This document shows positions 16,425 to 24,101 of a DNA stretch of 57,132 nt, piece by piece. The notes below the pieces were generated by a model. The model had not been told where the DNA came from and searched no databases. It saw only the letters and a list, made by a program, of their open reading frames with translations. Both the position numbers and the translations under genes were made by a program. Source of the DNA: an uncultured Granulosicoccaceae bacterium (GTDB lineage Bacteria > Pseudomonadota > Gammaproteobacteria > CALCKW01); the NCBI GenBank assembly GCA_937965695.1, contig CALCKW010000017.1:1-57132 (forward strand), read 5' to 3'. Position 1 is the first letter of the stretch; every line of letters starts with the position of its first letter.

Positions 16425-16862
16425 ATGACACATGAAGCGTTGGCTAAAGAGGCGGTAGACTTAATCAAACCTTCCATCGAAGCATTGTTTGAGCGGACAA
16501 ATCGCAAAGAGCTTCACATAGTCATTATGGACCCACGCGTCAAACCGTGGGAGGCAGACTTCAGCGACGCGATTTTGTACCAAGAATCAATTCGCACTGC
16601 CGAGTGGGAACACCCCTTTGACGATTTTGCGCGGAACAAAGCGGAGCAAGCTTGGCGAAACTCACAAGCAAATATTGTGAGCCAAACGCAGCACCCTTCT
16701 TCGTTACGGGAAGGTGATTTACCGTTTTACGGCTCATTTGTTTATGGGAACATTGTTGTCGCATGCAGCGGCGTTGAACAATGGTTCGACATGCTGGTCA
16801 GCGGTTGGATCGCAATGGCTCTAGAGCAGTTGATGATCCACGAGCGCCATTCCCAAAAATAG
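16425..16862 (+). CDS. Small soluble protein of unknown function, TRAP-linked
   Basis: 145 residues, with a good ribosome site (GGAGG) nine bases before the ATG. No signal peptide or membrane segment. I do not recognise a named family. The second half, GDLPFYGSFVYGNIVVACSGVEQWFD, has the flavour of the GlcG/HbpS-like fold (a Gly-rich strand about reuse of a small ligand), and the first half is rich in charged helices (EALAKEAVDLIKPSIEALFE). It follows dctM in the same operon, so it may bind or process the imported acid. The resemblance to GlcG is weak and should be treated as a hint only. Confidence 0.7.
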   Translation: MTHEALAKEAVDLIKPSIEALFERTNRKELHIVIMDPRVKPWEADFSDAILYQESIRTAEWEHPFDDFARNKAEQAWRNSQANIVSQTQHPSSLREGDLPFYGSFVYGNIVVACSGVEQWFDMLVSGWIAMALEQLMIHERHSQK

Positions 16863-16968
16863 TACAAGTAAGAAATACCGCCGATTGACAAGAATTACGC
16901 AAACCATGAATGCCGACTATTTCGCTTTAGAAGATACCTTCCTTGGCTGCGTTCATGAACATTTACGC

Positions 16969-16994
16969 CGTTGAGACTGTGAATAGTCTCAACG
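16969..16994. terminator. Ten-pair stem-loop ahead of the beta-hydroxyacid dehydrogenase
   Basis: CGTTGAGACT, loop GTGAAT, AGTCTCAACG. It sits 107 bases past the upstream gene and 35 bases before the next ATG and has no T run. It could end most transcripts from the TRAP operon, act as an operator, or shape the leader of the next gene. Confidence 0.45.
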
Positions 16995-17028
16995 TGGCGA
17001 AACCAACAAACACGTTAGGAATGACAAT

Positions 17029-17907
17029 ATGACACAACCAACAATCGGCTTTATCGGCCTTGGCCTGATGGGCGGCAACATGGTTGAATGCCTGCTGAAC
17101 AACGGGTTCAAAACAACGGTAATGAATCGCAGCCAAGACCCGGTCGCCGTGGCTGTTGCCCGTGGAGCAACGCAGGCAACCTCGGCTAAAACGCTTGCTG
17201 AGGCCAGCGACATTGTGATGCTCTGTGTCACGACCTCCGACGTGGTTGAAGGCCTTGTCTATGGCGACGACGGTCTGCTGGCGGGCATGAAAGAAGGCAC
17301 CACACTCATCGATTTTGGCACCTCCATTCCGGCCTCTACCATCAAAATTGGCGCCGACCTCGCCGCTAAAGGTGTCGGCATGATCGACGCCCCGCTTGGA
17401 CGCACACCAGCCCACGCCAAAGATGGCTTGCTCAACATCATGGCCTCAGGTGAACAAGCGACATTCGACAAAGTTAAGCCTGTGCTCGATGTATTGGGTG
17501 AGAACGTTTTTAATCTGGGTGCGCTCGGTGCAGGCCATACAACAAAATTGATCAATAACTTTATGGGCATGACCACGGCCGTGGCCATGTCGCAAGCATT
17601 TGCGGTTGCTGAACGCGCTGGCGTAGACCGCCAACAACTGTTCGATATCATGTCGACCGGCCCGTCTAACTCACCGTTCATGCAGTTTTGTAAGAACTAT
17701 GCCGTCGACGGGGACAGTAACTTAGGTTTCTCCATTGCCAATGCAAATAAAGACCTGAGCTATTTCTTAGAGATGGTTGAAAACCTGGGTACGCGTGCAC
17801 AAATCGCAGAGGGTACTTCAGCGAACCTCAAAGCGGCACTCGACGCGGACATGGGTGATGGCAATGTGCCTGAGATATACGACTATTTTCTGAAGTTGGA
17901 AAAATAG
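17029..17907 (+). CDS. NAD(P)-dependent beta-hydroxyacid dehydrogenase (HIBADH/GarR-like)
   Basis: 292 residues. The Rossmann motif GFIGLGLMGGNMVECLL is at the N-terminus, the substrate motif LIDAPLGRTPAHAKDG-like stretch near residue 118 (expected family form is D-A-P-V-S-G; here APLGRTPAHA), and the catalytic Lys in TKLINNFMG near 173. The family includes 3-hydroxyisobutyrate dehydrogenase, tartronate semialdehyde reductase and sulfolactaldehyde reductase; the altered GRTPAHA loop argues against a standard member and is seen in divergent ones. Placed after the TRAP operon, it would oxidise or reduce the imported hydroxyacid. AGGA lies upstream of the ATG. Confidence 0.85.
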   Translation: MTQPTIGFIGLGLMGGNMVECLLNNGFKTTVMNRSQDPVAVAVARGATQATSAKTLAEASDIVMLCVTTSDVVEGLVYGDDGLLAGMKEGTTLIDFGTSIPASTIKIGADLAAKGVGMIDAPLGRTPAHAKDGLLNIMASGEQATFDKVKPVLDVLGENVFNLGALGAGHTTKLINNFMGMTTAVAMSQAFAVAERAGVDRQQLFDIMSTGPSNSPFMQFCKNYAVDGDSNLGFSIANANKDLSYFLEMVENLGTRAQIAEGTSANLKAALDADMGDGNVPEIYDYFLKLEK

Positions 17908-18508
17908 GCACCTTAAGAAGCTAAAAAACCGTGGCATGGGGACCAGTGAACGCTCTGCTATTCGCGCAGACTTTCACTCGGCGGATCGATTCGCCATAGT
18001 GTCCCCCCGTTTTAAGCGCAGGTCCGTCTAAGGTGCCGGTGATCTCAAGTGTGATACTGCAGCGTAAGACCCCCTTGTGCTGCAGCCACGCTTATTTGCT
18101 TAATAAACACTCACGCCCTTACAGCTTTACGGGGCTTTCCAGCTAGACATCTCGCACTACCCACTCAAACACCACGATGTCACCCGCAGGCTCTGGGTTC
18201 TCTTGATTTCACGGTTGCTGATTGATACAGGCAAATAAACCTGACGCGCCCTCCTGCAAATGCGCACCAGTGAACGCCAGATCACTATGGACTAGCGCAA
18301 TTCTCTCTGCAGGTTCTTAACCTTCTGTGTCAATAAACGGTTCAGAACTTGCGCTCACGACCTGTTTCTCCCAGTGTGGTTCTGTTTTGGTTGTGGCCGC
18401 CCGCTGGAGGGCCACGACTTTGAGAAGGTGGAGGTCACTGTGATACCGCCGACCTGAACCACCGAGAAATTGCTACCAATCAGAGCTAAGTCTACGACCA
18501 CACTATCA
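17908..18508. other. Non-coding or decayed stretch
   Basis: Six hundred bases with no intact gene. On the minus strand several short frames interrupted by stops have protein-like composition (for example LLKVVALQRAATTK near 18390-18430, VHSDLAFTGAHLQEG near 18250-18300, PAGDIVVFEWVVRD near 18170-18200), as expected from an old gene eroded by indels. I could not assign a family. No repeat or promoter was recognised. Confidence 0.4.
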
Positions 18509-19205
18509 ATGTCATCAAATTCAGATCGCAAGCTGTCTGATTTGGCCTACGAAAAAGTCCTAGAACTGGTCGTCAACGGGGAGTTCGAGATTGGACAAAA
18601 ACTCCCTTCTGAGCAGATGTTGAGCAAACAACTGACGGTATAGCCCTATTCTGCGCCAAGCTTTAAAACAACTACGCAAAGACGGCATTGTTATTTCGCG
18701 GCAAGGCTCGGGGTCATTTGTCAATCGCCGCCCTGGTGGTGATGTTCTAGATTTTGCACCAATCGGGTCGATCGCTGATATTCAACGCGCCTTTGAATTT
18801 AGCGCAGCGGTGGAAGGGGAAGCTGCATACCTGGCAGCTAAAAGGCGCAGCGACAAAGACTTAGAGGCTCTACAAAATGCCCTAAAAGTCCTAGACAAGT
18901 GTGTGGCAGAAGCCAATCTGGGTGTGGAAGCCGATGAGGCTTTTCATCTGGCCATCTGTAAGGCATCAGATAATCAATATTTTTTGTCAGCTCGCACGTC
19001 GATGAAATCAAATATTCTCACCGGTATAAAGCTCACCCGCAACTTGTCATTATTGCGACCCCAAGAGCGCATGCAGCTGGTTCAACAAGAGTACTACACC
19101 ATCTACGAAGCGATTCTTGATCGCGTCCAAGATACCGCCAGAGCAGTAATTCGAATGCATATTGAGAGTACCAGAGACAGAGAGTTTGAAGGCAACCAAA
19201 GTTAA
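18509..19205 (+). pseudogene. GntR/FadR-family regulator, broken by a frameshift in the DNA-binding domain
   Basis: The first part (from ATG 18509) reads as a GntR winged helix: KLSDLAYEKVLELVVNGEFE and LPSEQMLSKQLTV, then hits TAG at 18641-18643. In the next frame from 18642 the homology resumes immediately as SPILRQALKQLRKDGIVI and RQGSGSFVNRR, and continues through an FCD effector domain (EFSAAVEGEAAYLAAKR; ADEAFHLAICKASDN; AVIRMHIESTR) to TAA at 19203-19205. One inserted base, or two deleted, at about 18638-18643 accounts for it. The recognition helix is disrupted, so the product should not bind DNA. It neighbours another decayed stretch, suggesting loss of a former regulator-gene pair. 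Confidence 0.8.
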
Positions 19206-19248
19206 CGTCCTAAAAAGAATTCCTAATTTTTTATTCGATTGACTAAAC

Positions 19249-19274
19249 ACCACGCAAGCACCGTGGTTGTTATT
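19249..19274 (+). terminator. Hairpin after the GntR pseudogene
   Basis: ACCACG, seven-base loop, CGTGGT followed by TGTTATTT. A modest intrinsic terminator candidate. The remainder of 19275-19589 is A/T-rich and holds nothing I can name. Confidence 0.4.
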
Positions 19275-19589
19275 TAAGTGACGCCTTGTCATCCAGTTTG
19301 TTTCCCCCAGAAGCTTACACTCTCCGCTTTACGTCTCGATCAGTTTACTCCAACCGATGTATCGCTCGATGCCGCGCAGCTTTATTTAAACTGTAGAACA
19401 CTGGTAGAGCGCCCATACTTGCAATATATCATTTGGTATTAATAAGGCAATTAGATGTGACGGCTTTAAGCTCGTAGCTAAAACCTATTAGCAATGCATA
19501 AGCTGTTAATAAAGACAATTTTTCCAGCAAAGGCTCACGGCTTTATTACCAAAGGCGGTTGACCACTCCTGTGCGTCTATCAATTTGCT

Positions 19590-19629
19590 TTGACCCGCTA
19601 GCAAGGCAAAATGTATACTTTTTGTACAC
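19590..19629 (+). promoter_or_regulatory. Promoter with embedded operator-like motif before the GntR gene
   Basis: TTGACC (19590-19595), 18-base spacer, TATACT (19614-19619), overlapped by TGTATACTTTTTGTACAC (19612-19629). The same arrangement, base for base in the key elements, recurs at 21433-21472 before the DapA/aldehyde dehydrogenase/oxidase operon. The start codon is only about 20 bases past the expected start point. A regulator bound here would cover the -10, which fits autorepression by the GntR protein. Confidence 0.65.
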
Positions 19630-19644
19630 TTAATAATTGGTTTC

Positions 19645-20358
19645 ATGATGACGGACAAAGCTAGTCAACGAAAAGCGTTGTGCTACGAAGCACTTAGGCG
19701 TGACATTTTGACGTTGAAGCTACAGCCCGGTGCTGACTTAGATGAATTACGCCTGACGGGTGAACACGCTCTCTCGCGCACACCATTGCGCGAAGTACTG
19801 AGGCAGCTTGCGGGTGAAGGCTACGTTGAAGTGCGCGAAAATCGCGGTGCACGGGTGGCCGAGATGCAACACACCACGCTGCACGAGTTTTTTGTTGCCG
19901 CGCCGATGATTTACGGCGCGGTGCTAAGCCTAGCAGCCACTAATGCAAAAGCGGGACAAATATCAGCTCTTAAAAAAGCGCAGAGCAAATTCAAAATTGC
20001 TTTGAAAAAGGGTAACAGTGCCGACCGCGCACTGGCCAATACCTATTTCCATGAAATAACCGGGGAAATGGCGCACAACAAGTTTTTACTGCCCAGTTTT
20101 AGAAGACTATTGATCGATCACTCTCGGATCAGTATGACCTTCTATGCTGATGCTTTCGGACTCAAAAAGAACCGAAGCGCTCAGCGCGAAGCCGACCAGC
20201 ACCACGATCAGATGATTGCGGCCATTGAGGCACAAGACGGTGTTGCTGCTGCCGAGCTGGCCAACAAACATTGGGCACTTTCACGCGATCAAATTACACG
20301 TTTTGTGATGCCGGCTTCCCTTGACTTGCCGCTTGGTGAAACAGTCGCTGGGTCTTGA
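19645..20358 (+). CDS. GntR-family regulator with FCD domain
   Basis: 237 residues. The winged helix occupies residues ~8-75 (ALCYEALRRDILTLKLQPG; LTGEHALSRTPLREVLRQLA; YVEVRENRGARVAEM), followed by an all-helical FCD effector domain. Metal-ligand His positions of FCD proteins are partly visible (NTYFHEITGEMAHNKFL; DQHHDQMIAAIEAQD). ATG ATG tandem start with no ribosome site. The motif overlapping its own promoter is repeated at the promoter of the catabolic operon beginning at 21682, so it probably represses both, with an amine or organic acid as inducer. The convergent GlxA-like gene ends eight bases away. Confidence 0.9.
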   Translation: MMTDKASQRKALCYEALRRDILTLKLQPGADLDELRLTGEHALSRTPLREVLRQLAGEGYVEVRENRGARVAEMQHTTLHEFFVAAPMIYGAVLSLAATNAKAGQISALKKAQSKFKIALKKGNSADRALANTYFHEITGEMAHNKFLLPSFRRLLIDHSRISMTFYADAFGLKKNRSAQREADQHHDQMIAAIEAQDGVAAAELANKHWALSRDQITRFVMPASLDLPLGETVAGS

Positions 20359-20365
20359 ATGTCGC

Positions 20366-21316
20366 TCAAGAAATTTTGCTGCTCTGGTGTGATGGTGAAA
20401 TGCCAAAAGCCGCTTTATACATGCGAGAAAAATGCGTGAGTGTTTCAAAACCACAGGCGACGGCGACATCTGTCACGGATGCCTCTGTTTGAATCAGTAA
20501 CTTTTGTGCTCGCTGTAAGCGCAAATCCATGTAGTATTTTTTTGGTGAGCAGTTTAGGTATCGCCCAAATAAGCGTTCTAGCTGTCTCTTGGAAATTTTC
20601 AATTGATCGGCGATCTCTGTCATCGACAGCGGTTCGTCCAGCGATTCAGTCATCAACCCGATGGCGCTCATCACGTGAGCATTACGATTTTCCATGCGAG
20701 ATTGCATCGAAACCTTTTGCTCCGCTCCGCCTTCACGCACAACGTTGTAGACCATTTGATCAGCGACTGCGATCGCTAATTCAGCGCCATGCTCACGCTC
20801 GATCAAATGCAACATCAAATCGGCGGTGGCGGTCCCACCAGAGGCGGTGGTCACCGTTTGCTCTGCTTCAAAGACGCTGCGCACTAAGTTCACTTCGGGA
20901 AACTGCTCCATAAAAGCGTCGTGGAAATCCCAATGGATAGCGGCCTTTTGGCCATCCAGTAAGCCCGCTTTTGCCAACACCCAAGCACCCGAACACAGTG
21001 CACCCAAGGCCCGGGTACGCGAGGCAGCACGTTTCATAGTTTTGCATAGTTTAGGAGTCGCGTGTTCGGCAACGTTTATCCCAGTGAGTACAAATAGGCG
21101 GTCACTGGGCATGTCGGCATCGAATGAACCGTCGACCAAGGTCACGATGCCGTTTGAACAAGTCGCCGAGGTGCCATTGCTTGACAACAGCGACCAGCGA
21201 TATAACTCATTGCCGCTGACTAGGTTGGCAATACGCAGAGGCTCTATCGCACAAGAGAACGCGATATGGGTGAAGTTTTCCACCAACATAAAGACAAAGT
21301 GCTGTGGCGCGCTCAT
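20366..21316 (-). CDS. GlxA-family AraC regulator (DJ-1/PfpI domain + AraC HTH)
   Basis: 316 residues. The N-terminal ~190 residues form a DJ-1/PfpI-like amidotransferase domain: FVMLVENFTHIAFSCAIEPL, LGALCSGAWVLAKAGLLDG with a Cys at the elbow, and TTASGGTATADLMLHLIEREHG. The C-terminal ~100 residues are an AraC double helix-turn-helix (EIADQLKISKRQLERLFGR; VTDVAVACGFETLTHFSRMYKAAFG). Characterised relatives (GbdR, CdhR, ArgR of Pseudomonas) activate catabolism of betaine, carnitine or arginine, so an amine substrate is likely. It diverges from the DapA-family operon and lies beside the GntR gene, giving the operon a probable activator and a probable repressor. Confidence 0.92.
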   Translation of the reverse strand: MSAPQHFVFMLVENFTHIAFSCAIEPLRIANLVSGNELYRWSLLSSNGTSATCSNGIVTLVDGSFDADMPSDRLFVLTGINVAEHATPKLCKTMKRAASRTRALGALCSGAWVLAKAGLLDGQKAAIHWDFHDAFMEQFPEVNLVRSVFEAEQTVTTASGGTATADLMLHLIEREHGAELAIAVADQMVYNVVREGGAEQKVSMQSRMENRNAHVMSAIGLMTESLDEPLSMTEIADQLKISKRQLERLFGRYLNCSPKKYYMDLRLQRAQKLLIQTEASVTDVAVACGFETLTHFSRMYKAAFGISPSHQSSKIS

Positions 21317-21432
21317 GTTTCTCTACTCTCGGGTTTAATGGCCAATAGTGGCTTTTCTTTGCTGCAGATCCGTTGAGAAGTGACCGGCAGGGCTTGTCCA
21401 CCTAATCTCAGCTCCACCTCACCAATATTACT

Positions 21433-21476
21433 TTGACCTACGGTTATTTTCGATTGTATACTTTTTGTGCACAATC
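21433..21476 (+). promoter_or_regulatory. Promoter with embedded inverted repeat before the DapA-type operon
   Basis: TTGACC (21433-21438), 18-base spacer, TATACT (21457-21462). The arms GATTGTATAC (21452-21461) and GTGCACAATC (21467-21476) form an inverted repeat (8 of 10 pairs) around TTTTT. The core TGTATACTTTTTGTGCAC differs from the copy at 19612-19629 at one base. The start codon is ~215 bases downstream, leaving a long leader or room for a second promoter. Confidence 0.65.
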
Positions 21477-21681
21477 TTGAAGCAATGCTGATTGCAACGC
21501 GACAAGACGCTTGAAAGCCTTAACACATGAAGGCTTAAACAGATTTTACAAAGCTTGTACGGTACGCTCCTCGGCGTCTTATCGTCGGTCCAGGCTGGCC
21601 ACCGCAGAAAAACTGGACCTGTAAAGCGGCTGACTATTTTTGCTATGACGGCTCCACTGACTTCTCGACTAGGTTAAAACA

Positions 21682-22599
21682 ATGAATCCAATTTTTCGAT
21701 TTGAAGGCATTTACACGCCTGTCGTGACACCTTTCAATCACAATGGCGGCGTGAATTTTGATGCTTTGCGCGCCGTGATCGAAAAACTTATAGAAGCAGG
21801 TGTCAACGGGTTAATATCTGGCGGCTCCACCGGTGAGAACTACGCCCAGTCTGTGGCCGAGCGAGTTGAGATAGCCCAGTTCACCCGAGAGATAAGCCAA
21901 GACCGCGTCTCAATGGTGATGGGAACTGGTGCGATGATGACACCCGATTCCATTGCGTTAGCAACTGCTGGGGCCAAGATGGGGGCAGACGCACTGCTTA
22001 TCGCGACACCACCCTATTCGGTGCCAACTGAACGTGAGAATGCTCTAAACGCAATGGCAATCGAGAGCGCTGCTGATCTGCCAGCCATGCTCTACAACTA
22101 TCCCGGTCGTATGGGTGTGCACATGGGCGAGGAGTTTCTCGACCGCGTCGGGCGCTCGCGCAATTTCTGCGCTATCAAAGAGAGCTCCGGCGACATCAAT
22201 CGTGTTCACTTGTTGGCTCGCGACTATCCGCATATACAAATGTCTTGTGGCATGGACGACCAAGCACTTGAGTTCTTTGCTTGGGGTGCGCGCTCTTGGG
22301 TTTGCGGCGGTTCCAACTTTCTGCCAGCAGAGCACATTGCTTTGTACCAAGCTTGCGCTGTAGAAGGCAACTTCGACAAGGGTCGTCGCATAATGTCGGC
22401 GATGATGCCACTGATGCGCGTGCTAGAACAAGGTGGGAAATTTATTCAATGCATCAAGCATGGTGTCACCTTTAATGGTCTCGACACCGGTCCAATGCGG
22501 CCACCGCTTAAAGGCCTCAACAAAGACGATAAGCGCTCGCTAGAGCAAGTTATTCGTGTGCTCAAAACCACAATCGCTGAAATTCAAGCGGAGAAATAG
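21682..22599 (+). CDS. DapA-family (dihydrodipicolinate synthase-like) lyase/deaminase
   Basis: 305 residues, class I aldolase TIM barrel. The Schiff-base Lys is in AIKESSGD (~165), the Tyr in YNYPGR (~138) and the pyruvate-carboxylate site in ISGGSTGENYA near residue 47 (standard DapA has TTGE). It is unlikely to be a lysine-biosynthetic DapA because it leads a catabolic operon with an aldehyde dehydrogenase and an FAD amine oxidase. In the hydroxyproline pathway a DapA-fold deaminase makes 2-oxoglutarate semialdehyde for an aldehyde dehydrogenase, after an FAD oxidase; the same three enzyme types are present here. Other options are aldol or decarboxylating lyases of amine breakdown. Two bases separate it from the next gene. 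Confidence 0.85.
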   Translation: MNPIFRFEGIYTPVVTPFNHNGGVNFDALRAVIEKLIEAGVNGLISGGSTGENYAQSVAERVEIAQFTREISQDRVSMVMGTGAMMTPDSIALATAGAKMGADALLIATPPYSVPTERENALNAMAIESAADLPAMLYNYPGRMGVHMGEEFLDRVGRSRNFCAIKESSGDINRVHLLARDYPHIQMSCGMDDQALEFFAWGARSWVCGGSNFLPAEHIALYQACAVEGNFDKGRRIMSAMMPLMRVLEQGGKFIQCIKHGVTFNGLDTGPMRPPLKGLNKDDKRSLEQVIRVLKTTIAEIQAEK

Positions 22600-22601
22600 A
22601 C

Positions 22602-24101
22602 ATGTCATTACTGACCACTGAAGAATACCAGTCGATTGCCAAGGCACTGGACTTACCCGTCAACGCCTATATTGACGGTGCTTATCGACCTGCCCACTCC
22701 GGTGCAACATTCAGTTCTAGCAACCCCGCTAATGGCGAGCCAATTGCTGAGATTGCCTCCTGCGACTCGCAAGATGTGGACTTTGCCGTCGTGAAAGCAC
22801 GTGAAGCTTTTGAAGACGGACGCTGGAGCCGCATGCACCCAAGTGACCGCAAGGAAGTATTGATTCGTTTTGCAAAGCTGCTCAGCCGCAACGCACGCGA
22901 ACTGGCGGTGATGGAAAGCCTCGACTCGGGCAAAACCATTTTGGATTGCGAAACTGTTGATGTGCCAGAGACTATTCATTGCATCAAATGGCACGCAGAG
23001 GCTATCGACAAAATATATGATCAAGTGGCACCCGCTTCTGATGATCACATCGCCTTAGTGATACGCGAGCCAATTGGTGTTGTCGGGCTTGTCTTACCGT
23101 GGAACTTCCCACTTTTGATGCTGGCCTGGAAAATCGGGCCGGCATTAGCCGCTGGATGTTCGCTAGTGGTTAAACCAGCGGCGGAGACATCTCTGACAGC
23201 ACTGCGCGTGGCTGAGCTTGCCTCCGAAGCCGGTCTGCCACGGGGAGTGCTTAATGTATTGCCAGGAAGCGGTGCCAATGTCGGTGAACCCATAGGTCGG
23301 CACATGGACATCGATATGGTCTCTTTTACTGGCTCCACCGTCACCGGCAAGCGCTTTCTGAGCTACTCAGCCGAGAGCAATGCCAAAGAAATAGTTTTAG
23401 AGATGGGTGGCAAAAACCCCTGCGTGGTGATGGATGACGCAGAAAATCTAGACCGGGTTGCGCAGCACGTGGTTAATGGCGCCTTTTGGAATATGGGCGA
23501 AAACTGCTCGGCGAGCTCGCGACTGATCGTGCACAAGAATGTTAAAGATGAATTGCTTGAGCGGATTGCCAGCCACGCCAAACACTGGAATGTGGGCAAC
23601 CCTATGGACCCGGCAACACGTCTAGGGGCGTTGGTGTCAAAACAGCATTTTGAAAAAGTCAGCGGATACTTGGCCCAGGCTGGTAAGGCGCTAATAGGCG
23701 GCAACACGCATGATGGTACTTATGTAGAGGCGACGGTAGTTGAAGTCCCTAACAACCAGCACCCATTGGCGCAGGAAGAAATCTTTGGCCCCGTGCTGAC
23801 AGTGATTGAAGTGGACAGCTTTGACCAAGCCATAGCCGTCGCCAACGATACCGAGTACGGATTATGCGCCTCGCTGTTCACAGCAAATGCCAAACGCGCT
23901 ATTAGAGGTGCTCGTGCACTACGCGCCGGAACAGTCACCGTCAACAGCTTTGGCGAAGGTGATATAAGTACTCCATTTGGTGGCTATAAACAATCAGGAT
24001 TTGGAGGCCGCGATAACTCAGTACACGCTCATGATCAATACACTCAGCTAAAAACCATCTGGTTAGATCTCAGCGATGACAGCGACGAGTCTGTCGATTG
24101 A
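22602..24101 (+). CDS. Aldehyde dehydrogenase (PuuC/BetB-like)
   Basis: 499 residues, full length. Catalytic Glu in LEMGGKNP (~267) and catalytic Cys in GENCSASSR (~302); the NAD site includes LPWNFPLLMLAWK and SFTGSTVTGK. The overall pattern (NPANGEPIAEIASCDSQDVD, FGGYKQSGFGGRDNS) is like the gamma-glutamyl-aminobutyraldehyde dehydrogenase group, which oxidises omega-amino or semialdehyde substrates to acids. It is coupled tightly between the DapA-type gene (two bases) and the oxidase gene, whose start overlaps its stop. Its aldehyde could be supplied by either partner. Confidence 0.92.
   Translation: MSLLTTEEYQSIAKALDLPVNAYIDGAYRPAHSGATFSSSNPANGEPIAEIASCDSQDVDFAVVKAREAFEDGRWSRMHPSDRKEVLIRFAKLLSRNARELAVMESLDSGKTILDCETVDVPETIHCIKWHAEAIDKIYDQVAPASDDHIALVIREPIGVVGLVLPWNFPLLMLAWKIGPALAAGCSLVVKPAAETSLTALRVAELASEAGLPRGVLNVLPGSGANVGEPIGRHMDIDMVSFTGSTVTGKRFLSYSAESNAKEIVLEMGGKNPCVVMDDAENLDRVAQHVVNGAFWNMGENCSASSRLIVHKNVKDELLERIASHAKHWNVGNPMDPATRLGALVSKQHFEKVSGYLAQAGKALIGGNTHDGTYVEATVVEVPNNQHPLAQEEIFGPVLTVIEVDSFDQAIAVANDTEYGLCASLFTANAKRAIRGARALRAGTVTVNSFGEGDISTPFGGYKQSGFGGRDNSVHAHDQYTQLKTIWLDLSDDSDESVD

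Noticed and set aside
21682..22599. Naming the gene dapA for lysine biosynthesis
   Set aside because: The active-site loop and the catabolic operon context argue for a paralogue with another substrate.
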